DNA of 11,786 nt from an uncultured Treponema sp. (GTDB lineage Bacteria > Spirochaetota > Spirochaetia > Treponematales > Treponemataceae). Positions within the stretch are counted from its first letter, which is position 1, and each line of letters begins with the position of its first letter. A model generated the notes under the pieces. That model worked only from the letters and a program-made list of their open reading frames with translations. It ran no database searches and had not been told where the DNA came from. The DNA lies in NCBI GenBank assembly GCA_937894335.1, contig CALCRU010000034.1:1-11786 (forward strand), read 5' to 3'. Positions 7,331-11,786 of this stretch are shown here, one piece after another. The translations under genes were made by a program, and so were the position numbers.

Positions 7331-8520
7331 TTTCACCGTACATATATTCTCAGATGACAAGTCCTCAGGCAGGCGTAATAAGGCGCATGTTTGAAGAAGG
7401 CATAAAACTTAAGGCCGTTCACGGAGCGGACAATGTGTTTGACTTTAGCCTTGGTAATCCTGATTTGGATCCTCCCCTTCAGGTTGCAGACGCAATAGAA
7501 GACATTGCAAAAGACAGAAGCAAAAACTGTCACGGCTATATGCCCAATGCAGGCTATCCCGAAGCAAGAGAAGCCATGGCAAAAAAGACAGAGTCAGAAC
7601 AGGCTCTTCCCGTAAGTGGTGACTGTGTGGTAATGGCCGTAGGTGCGGCAGGAGCCTTAAACTGCACTCTTATGGCAATTCTTTCGCCAGGAGACGAAGT
7701 AATTGTCCCTGCACCCTTTTTTGCCGAATACAGGCATTATGTGCACAACTTTGGAGGCACTCTTGTAGAAGTTCCGTGCAAGGCAGACTTTTCTCTTGAC
7801 ATTGATGCCATAAGAAAAGCTCTTTCTCCAAAAACGGCGGCGGTACTTATAAACAGCCCCAACAATCCCACAGGAAGAATCTATCCTCAGGAAGACATAA
7901 AGAATCTTGCAAAGGCTATGAATGACCATGCTGAAAAATGTGGCAGAAAGCCCTACCTTATCTGTGACGAACCCTACAGGGCCATTGCCTATGACGGAAA
8001 ACAGGTTGCCTCTGCTTTTAAGGAATACGATAGCGCCCTGGTGGTAACTTCCTTTGCTAAAAACCTAAGCCTGCCAGGAGAGCGAATAGGCTACATCTGC
8101 GTTAATCCTGCCTGTCCCGACAGAACGGATCTTGTTGCGGCCTGCATATTTACCACTAGAATTTTAGGCTATGTAAATGCACCGGCCCTTATGCAGAAGG
8201 TTGTGGCTCGCTCTTGGAGTGCAAAGGCAGACTATTCCCTTTACGAAAAAAGACGGAACATGCTCATGAGAAATCTTGACGATGCTGGAATGGAATATGT
8301 TCGCCCAGAAGGAGCCTTTTACCTCTGGTGCAAGGTTCCCGACTCGTTTAACGGAGATGACATGGCCTTTACCGAACACCTTAAGAAGCACCTTATTCTT
8401 GCCGCTCCTGGAAGTGGATTTGGCGGAAAGGGTTGGTTCCGCCTTGCATACTGTGTAAGCGAAAAATGCATAGAAGGTTCACGACAGGCCTTTATAAACG
8501 CAATGAAAGACATAAAATAA
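7324..8520 (+). CDS. PLP-dependent class I/II aminotransferase (AspC-like)
   Basis: A 398-residue fold-type I aminotransferase that would transfer an amino group between an amino acid and a 2-oxo acid in the cytoplasm. Visible are FSLGNPDLDPP (41-51), SPNNPTG (178-184), the cofactor-contacting Asp of YLICDEPY (Asp215), the likely Schiff-base Lys246 in SFAKNLSLPGERIGY with the phosphate-binding Arg254, and the carboxylate-binding Arg373 in WFRLAYC. The length is normal for the family. The usual SxSK is SFAK here, which keeps the lysine. Substrate cannot be assigned: aspartate, alanine or aromatic aminotransferases share these motifs. The conserved NPD and PNNPTG context fits the AspC/subgroup I type best. 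The ATG follows AGGGGGA by three bases. glgA starts 11 bases after the stop, so the two are probably one operon. Confidence 0.9.
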   Translation: MPVSPYIYSQMTSPQAGVIRRMFEEGIKLKAVHGADNVFDFSLGNPDLDPPLQVADAIEDIAKDRSKNCHGYMPNAGYPEAREAMAKKTESEQALPVSGDCVVMAVGAAGALNCTLMAILSPGDEVIVPAPFFAEYRHYVHNFGGTLVEVPCKADFSLDIDAIRKALSPKTAAVLINSPNNPTGRIYPQEDIKNLAKAMNDHAEKCGRKPYLICDEPYRAIAYDGKQVASAFKEYDSALVVTSFAKNLSLPGERIGYICVNPACPDRTDLVAACIFTTRILGYVNAPALMQKVVARSWSAKADYSLYEKRRNMLMRNLDDAGMEYVRPEGAFYLWCKVPDSFNGDDMAFTEHLKKHLILAAPGSGFGGKGWFRLAYCVSEKCIEGSRQAFINAMKDIK

Positions 8521-8531
8521 GGAGGCACAGA

Positions 8532-10007
8532 ATGAAAGTATTGATGGTAAGTGCAGAAGTGGTACCTTTTGCAAAAACAGGAGGACTTGCCGATGCCGTA
8601 AGCGCTCTTGCAATAGAACTTTCTAGAATGGGACATGATGTTAAAATCGTGCTTCCTCGTTACTATAAAATCGATAGGGCAAAACTGGAGCTTTTGGAAG
8701 GACCCATGGCCGTTGCAGCAGGACAGGTAGAAACATGGACAGCAGTTTACAAGACAACTATGCCGGGATGTCCAACTCTTCCTGTTTATTTTATTGACCA
8801 TGAGCAGTGCTTTGGCCGTGACGGAATTTACGGAACCAGAAGCGAGACAGACTTCCACGACAACCCCTACCGCTTTGCAGTTCTGTGCCACGGAGCCTTC
8901 CAACTGTGCAGAAAGTTGGGCTGGATTCCAGATATAATTCACGCCCACGACTGGTCTGCATGTCTTGCACCAGTTCTTCTGAAGCATGTGTGCCGTTTCT
9001 GCGGATTTGAAAAAACAGCAAGCGTCCTTACAATCCATAATCAGGGTTATCAGGGGCAGTACGGAAAAGACAAATTCCCCGCTTTGGGCATAGACTGGGG
9101 TCTTTACTACGGAGCTGGTCTTGAACACAACGGAGGAATAAACTTACTGCAGGGAGGCGTTTCTTCTGCCGACATGATTACAACAGTTTCTCCAACTTAC
9201 GCCCACGAGATTCAGACTCCAGAAGGTGGATTTGGAATGGACGGACTTTTGCGTGTTCGCCACGAAGTTATTAGGGGAATTGTAAACGGTGCCGACACAA
9301 AGGAATGGAATCCCGAAGTGGACAAGCGCATACCATTCAACTATTCTGTAAAGGACATGTCTGGAAAGTCCAAGTGTAAGGCTGAACTTCAGAAGCGCAT
9401 GGGGCTTCCTGTGAACCCAAATGTTCCAGTGTTTGGAATTGTAACTCGCCTTGTTGACCAGAAGGGTATTGCAGAAGTTTTTGCTCCAACCTACGGTTCC
9501 CTCTACCAGATTTGTTCAGAAATGGATGTACAGTTTGTTGTTCTAGGCAGCGGAGAAAAATGGTGCGAGGCCGAAATCAACACTTTGCAGTCAAAGCTTG
9601 GTAACATGAGGGCCTACATAGGCTACGACGAAAATCTTAGTCACCTTATTGAGGCAGGAAGCGACTTCTTCCTTATGCCGTCAAAATACGAACCCTGCGG
9701 ACTTAATCAGATTTACTCCATGTTGTACGGAACACTTCCCATTGTTCGTCGTACTGGTGGTCTTGCTGATACTGTTCAAAACTACAATCAGGAAACAGGC
9801 GAGGGTACAGGTTTCATGTTTGACCAGCTGACTCCCCGTGCTGTTTATGACACTGTAGGATGGGCAGTTTGGGCTTACTACAACAAAAAGAACGACATAA
9901 AGAAAATGCAGGAGCGAGGCATGAAGAGTTACTTCGGCTGGGATGTAGCGGCAAAGCAGTATCTGGATGTCTACAAGGAAGCCCTCTACCGAGGTTGCGG
10001 AATCTAA
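8532..10007 (+). CDS. glgA: Glycogen (starch) synthase, GT5 family
   Basis: Adds glucose from an NDP-glucose (ADP-glucose in most bacteria) to the non-reducing end of alpha-1,4-glucan in the cytoplasm. The 491-residue product has the N-terminal KTGGLAD motif (Lys15), IIHAHDWSA (136-143), IHNQGYQG (168-175), SPTYAHEIQTPEGG (220-233), GIVNGADTKEWNP (249-261), FGIVTRLVDQKG (301-312), and the C-terminal MPSKYEPCGLNQIYSMLYGT and RRTGGLADTV with catalytic Glu387. The length matches E. coli GlgA (477). I start it at 8532 because GGAGG (8521-8525) lies six bases upstream and the protein then begins MKVLMVSAEV, the family's usual N-terminus. A longer frame back to 8433 only overlaps the aminotransferase gene. 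No glgB, glgC or glgP lies in the window. Confidence 0.97.
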   Translation: MKVLMVSAEVVPFAKTGGLADAVSALAIELSRMGHDVKIVLPRYYKIDRAKLELLEGPMAVAAGQVETWTAVYKTTMPGCPTLPVYFIDHEQCFGRDGIYGTRSETDFHDNPYRFAVLCHGAFQLCRKLGWIPDIIHAHDWSACLAPVLLKHVCRFCGFEKTASVLTIHNQGYQGQYGKDKFPALGIDWGLYYGAGLEHNGGINLLQGGVSSADMITTVSPTYAHEIQTPEGGFGMDGLLRVRHEVIRGIVNGADTKEWNPEVDKRIPFNYSVKDMSGKSKCKAELQKRMGLPVNPNVPVFGIVTRLVDQKGIAEVFAPTYGSLYQICSEMDVQFVVLGSGEKWCEAEINTLQSKLGNMRAYIGYDENLSHLIEAGSDFFLMPSKYEPCGLNQIYSMLYGTLPIVRRTGGLADTVQNYNQETGEGTGFMFDQLTPRAVYDTVGWAVWAYYNKKNDIKKMQERGMKSYFGWDVAAKQYLDVYKEALYRGCGI

Positions 10008-10030
10008 GCATAATCTCCTGTTCAAAGGTA

Positions 10031-10046
10031 GGAGCAGGGATGCTCC
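10031..10046 (+). terminator. Hairpin after glgA, possible weak terminator
   Basis: GGAGCA (10031-10036), loop GGGA and TGCTCC (10041-10046) form a perfect six-pair stem 23 bases after the glgA stop. There is no U-run after it, so a simple intrinsic terminator is not supported. CTCCT at 10015-10019 could also pair with AGGAG at 10030-10034. A second small repeat, CTTAC/GTAAG (10055-10059 and 10066-10070), follows directly. Confidence 0.35.
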
Positions 10047-10069
10047 GTCAGACTCTTACCAATCAGTAA

Positions 10070-10088
10070 GGGGCTGTCCAATAAGTAT
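10070..10088. repeat. Possible insertion-sequence terminal repeat remnant
   Basis: GGGGCTGTCCAATAAGTAT resembles the GGGGCTGTC-type terminal repeats common on IS elements of several DDE families. No transposase frame accompanies it in the following 110 bases, so it would be a leftover end. Its last eight bases, ATAAGTAT (10081-10088), recur in the same orientation at 11712-11719, after a G-run, just past the end of the regulator gene. The family cannot be fixed from one end. The 10008-10197 gap holds this, the hairpins and a possible ribosome site, and nothing else I recognise. Confidence 0.35.
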
Positions 10089-10197
10089 GAGTCATTGTCG
10101 TGCTTGTGCGAAGCTGCGGCAGGCTCAATGTGGCGCGGACGGTGGAGGAGAGCGTGAACACAGGGAACAGAAAAACGGAGGAAGGGAAATAAAAGAT

Positions 10198-11715
10198 ATG
10201 CCCACCCGTTCGGGTAGGTACATTCACCGTAATCCGTGCTATCCTTTCTGTATGACAAATACGGAAGAAGCGGATACCGCAAAATCACCGCAAGCGCAAT
10301 CTCATCTTTCCACGGCGGGCGAACTCAGTCAGCGGATACAGAATTTTCTTAGCGGTTATTATCTTATCGATATACGGAAAGACCGTGAAGCGTTCTTCTC
10401 GCTTTCAAAAGAGGATGTCAAAGAAAATCCACTGTGTCTCTGCGGGATTTTTTTGAACCTCGTGATGGACGGCAATCTTGAAAAGGCTGGGGAAATCATC
10501 AATTCTATGGAAGAAGGAAATTTTCTGCGCGACTGCCTTACCCTCGTCTATCCCTGCGTTTCATTCGCCACTTTTGTCAGAACGATTGAACGGCTCAAAA
10601 AGAACGGAACTTCCGCAAGCAGGGTTGTCCTTACGGCGGGGCGACCGTCCGTGCTCAACGGCCTCAACGACTTTACGAGGCTTTCGCCGCTTTTGGAACG
10701 GCAGCGCGAGCGGATTATCGGCGACTTGGCTTTTCTCTACAAAACTTCAACCTGCGGAGCAATCTACAGTTTGTGCCTCGCCGAGTCCTATTATCAGCAG
10801 AACAGGGTTCTTGATGCGGAAGTGATTGTGAGCCGCGTGATAAAGGATTTTGACAAAGAAGCTGAGCGAAGGCTTTTGTTCGCCGCGCTGTACCTTCAGA
10901 TGAAAATCCTTCTTGCGAGCGGAAAGACCGTGGACGCGGGAAGCTACATAACGGACATACGGAATTTCGTGAAAGAGGTCGGAGAGGCGGAATTCTCGTT
11001 CAACATAGACGCGGCGGAAGCGATGAGCGCACTCTACGAGGGAAGAAGCGAAGTCATCTCAGACTGGCTCGAAAGCGATGCCCCCGACGAATTCGCCGAC
11101 TTCAACATGCTGGACTTGTACCGCTACATGGTCAAAATGCGCTACTACATCGTGAACAAAAAATACACCGCTGTCGTAGCTCTTGCCGAAAAACTCCGCC
11201 ACCTGCTCGAAAAGGGAAAGCGGCACATGGACTTGTGCGAGCTTGACCTGCTCCTTGCGACAGCCTTTTACCGCGCGGAAGAAAAGCCGCTTGCCTTTGA
11301 AGCCTTGTCCCGCGCACTCAAAACAGCACGGCGGCGAAAGTATTACCGTCTTGTCGCGGACGAAGGGGACGCAATCCTTCATCTTCTGATTGACTATGTA
11401 AAAGAAAAAGGCGAGTCTGATTTTCTGACGGACATCATCACAATCACGAGGAATATGGCAATCCGCCACCCGCTCTACCTCAAAAAGAAGTGCGAGAAAA
11501 CCGAGAAATTCACGCAGACCGAAACCGACATCCTCTGCCTGCTGGAGCAGGGAAAGTCAAAGGAAGAAATCGCCGAATGTTTTTTGGTCAGCGTGAACAC
11601 GGTGAAATTCCACATCAAGAACATCTACGCAAAGTTGGAAGCCTCTTCCGCAACCCAGGCGGTGTGGAACGCGCGGCAGATGGGCTTGCTGGACTTTTCG
11701 GGGGGGGGTACATAA
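10198..11715 (+). CDS. LuxR-family transcriptional regulator with TPR-like domain, lacking the MalT ATPase
   Basis: The C-terminal about 65 residues form a LuxR/GerE DNA-binding domain: FTQTETDILCLLEQGKSKEE, then IAECFLVSVNTVKFHIKNIY and AKLEASSATQAV. Before it lies a long helical-repeat region typical of the sensing arm of MalT/LAL regulators (for example LLFAALYLQMKILLASGKT and FNMLDLYRYMVKMRYY). In those roughly 900-residue proteins an AAA-type ATPase and a winged helix come first; here they are absent and no P-loop is visible. The start is uncertain. The ATG at 10198 (505 residues) has GGAGGAAGGG upstream, though at a wide spacing. The ATG at 10252 (487 residues) has no ribosome site but begins nearer the recognisable fold. 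The frame is also open further left, into glgA, without coding character. The gene is much richer in G+C and in GCG, CTC and GAC codons than glgA, which suggests transfer. It could be a 5'-truncated regulator or a naturally short type; its targets are unknown. Confidence 0.75.
   Translation: MPTRSGRYIHRNPCYPFCMTNTEEADTAKSPQAQSHLSTAGELSQRIQNFLSGYYLIDIRKDREAFFSLSKEDVKENPLCLCGIFLNLVMDGNLEKAGEIINSMEEGNFLRDCLTLVYPCVSFATFVRTIERLKKNGTSASRVVLTAGRPSVLNGLNDFTRLSPLLERQRERIIGDLAFLYKTSTCGAIYSLCLAESYYQQNRVLDAEVIVSRVIKDFDKEAERRLLFAALYLQMKILLASGKTVDAGSYITDIRNFVKEVGEAEFSFNIDAAEAMSALYEGRSEVISDWLESDAPDEFADFNMLDLYRYMVKMRYYIVNKKYTAVVALAEKLRHLLEKGKRHMDLCELDLLLATAFYRAEEKPLAFEALSRALKTARRRKYYRLVADEGDAILHLLIDYVKEKGESDFLTDIITITRNMAIRHPLYLKKKCEKTEKFTQTETDILCLLEQGKSKEEIAECFLVSVNTVKFHIKNIYAKLEASSATQAVWNARQMGLLDFSGGGT
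11700..11708 (+). repeat. Run of nine G at the 3' end of the LuxR-type gene
   Basis: The run begins at the last base of a Ser codon and encodes the final Gly residues, with the stop at 11713-11715. Loss of one G would change the tail after Ser-Gly-Gly to VHKYS and a stop. Gain of one would change it to a longer tail ending ANFM. Slippage would therefore alter only the C-terminal tip, not the DNA-binding domain. Confidence 0.8.
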
Positions 11716-11732
11716 GTATAGCTAATTTTATG

Positions 11733-11786
11733 TGAACTGACCCCAAATTTTAGGACAGTTTAAGCAGCAACCTCGCTTGGAGTTTT
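11733..11786 (-). mobile_element. End of an IS3-family (IS150-like) insertion sequence, continuing beyond the window
   Basis: TGAACTGACCCCAAAT from 11733, continuing to TTTAGGACAG, resembles the terminal inverted repeats of IS3-family elements of the IS150 type, which begin with TG and carry a GACCCC...GGACA pattern. The reading frame ending 27 bases inside this end, on the minus strand, gives a transposase-like C-terminus, as expected for the right end of such an element. The exact outer base (11731 or 11733) is uncertain because the other end and the target duplication are outside the window. Confidence 0.65.
11760..11786 (-). CDS. C-terminal end of an IS3-family transposase (partial)
   Basis: Only eight codons are visible: KTPSEVAA followed by TAA (11762-11760). 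IS3-family integrase-core transposases commonly end with a LGYKTPxEFAA-like sequence just before the terminal repeat, and the distance to the element end (27 bases) fits. The rest of the gene lies to the right of the window. Confidence 0.55.
   Translation of the reverse strand, partial: KTPSEVAA

Noticed and set aside
8433..8531. Upstream start that would extend glgA by 33 residues
   Set aside because: It overlaps the aminotransferase gene, gives a basic non-homologous leader, and the GGAGG at 8521 clearly serves the ATG at 8532.
8319..9128. A 269-codon open frame on the minus strand across the aminotransferase-glgA junction
   Set aside because: It lies antisense to two well-conserved genes, has no recognisable fold and is rich in Cys and Ser. 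It arises from the codon bias of the genes opposite.
9967..10197. Upstream extension of the LuxR-type regulator
   Set aside because: This stretch overlaps glgA and then runs through hairpins and the IS-like end; the predicted peptide has no coding character.
10204..10215. Small inverted repeat ACCCG/CGGGT just after the possible regulator start
   Set aside because: The loop is two to four bases and the stem short, with no U-run. It may weaken use of the ATG at 10198 but cannot be called a regulatory element.
11059..11469. A 136-codon open frame on the minus strand inside the regulator gene
   Set aside because: It is antisense to the helical-repeat region, which is clearly coding on the plus strand by its match to LuxR/MalT-type proteins.
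1..11786. CRISPR arrays, tRNA and rRNA genes, riboswitches
   Set aside because: I saw no regularly spaced repeats, no tRNA-like cloverleaf or rRNA sequence, and no intergenic gap long enough for a typical riboswitch outside 10008-10197, which shows none.

Overview
The window most likely comes from a host-associated treponeme (Spirochaetota). I infer this from the resemblance of the MetRS, FemAB-type, WecA-type and glycogen synthase proteins to treponemal versions, and from one small secreted protein that looks spirochaetal. No rRNA or marker gene fixes the genus, so treat this as a moderate-confidence call. Base composition is uneven. Hand-counted 60-base rows give about 30% G+C in the leftmost gene, 40-50% in the middle and up to about 58% in the rightmost gene.

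Layout. (1) 2-1849 (+): the C-terminal part of a GH57-family protein in which the motifs that normally carry both catalytic acids are lost. (2) 1855-6441 (-): three co-oriented housekeeping and envelope genes, read from right to left: a WecA/TagO-type polyprenyl-phosphate sugar-1-phosphate transferase, metG, and a FemAB-type peptidoglycan bridge aminoacyltransferase whose start codon overlaps the metG stop codon by one base. (3) 6491-7237 (-): a secreted protein of unknown function. (4) 7238-7323: a compact divergent promoter region. (5) 7324-10007 (+): a class I aminotransferase followed 11 bases later by glgA (glycogen synthase). (6) 10008-11786: an accessory end. It holds a hairpin, a sequence resembling an insertion-sequence terminus, a G+C-rich LuxR-type regulator lacking the usual MalT N-terminal ATPase, a run of nine G at its 3' end, and the end of an IS3-family element that runs off the window.

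How the genes fit together. The WecA-type enzyme would start a lipid-linked surface glycan and the FemAB protein would modify peptidoglycan using aminoacyl-tRNA, so the minus-strand block joins envelope assembly and tRNA charging. GlgA builds storage alpha-glucan. The GH57 relative belongs to an alpha-glucan-active family but is probably not an active hydrolase or transferase. The regulator at the right looks like a later arrival between mobile-element sequences. I do not see a clearly new multi-gene system. The best leads are the catalytically degenerate GH57 protein, the ATPase-less LuxR gene in an IS-bounded patch, and the apparently leaderless metG promoter.
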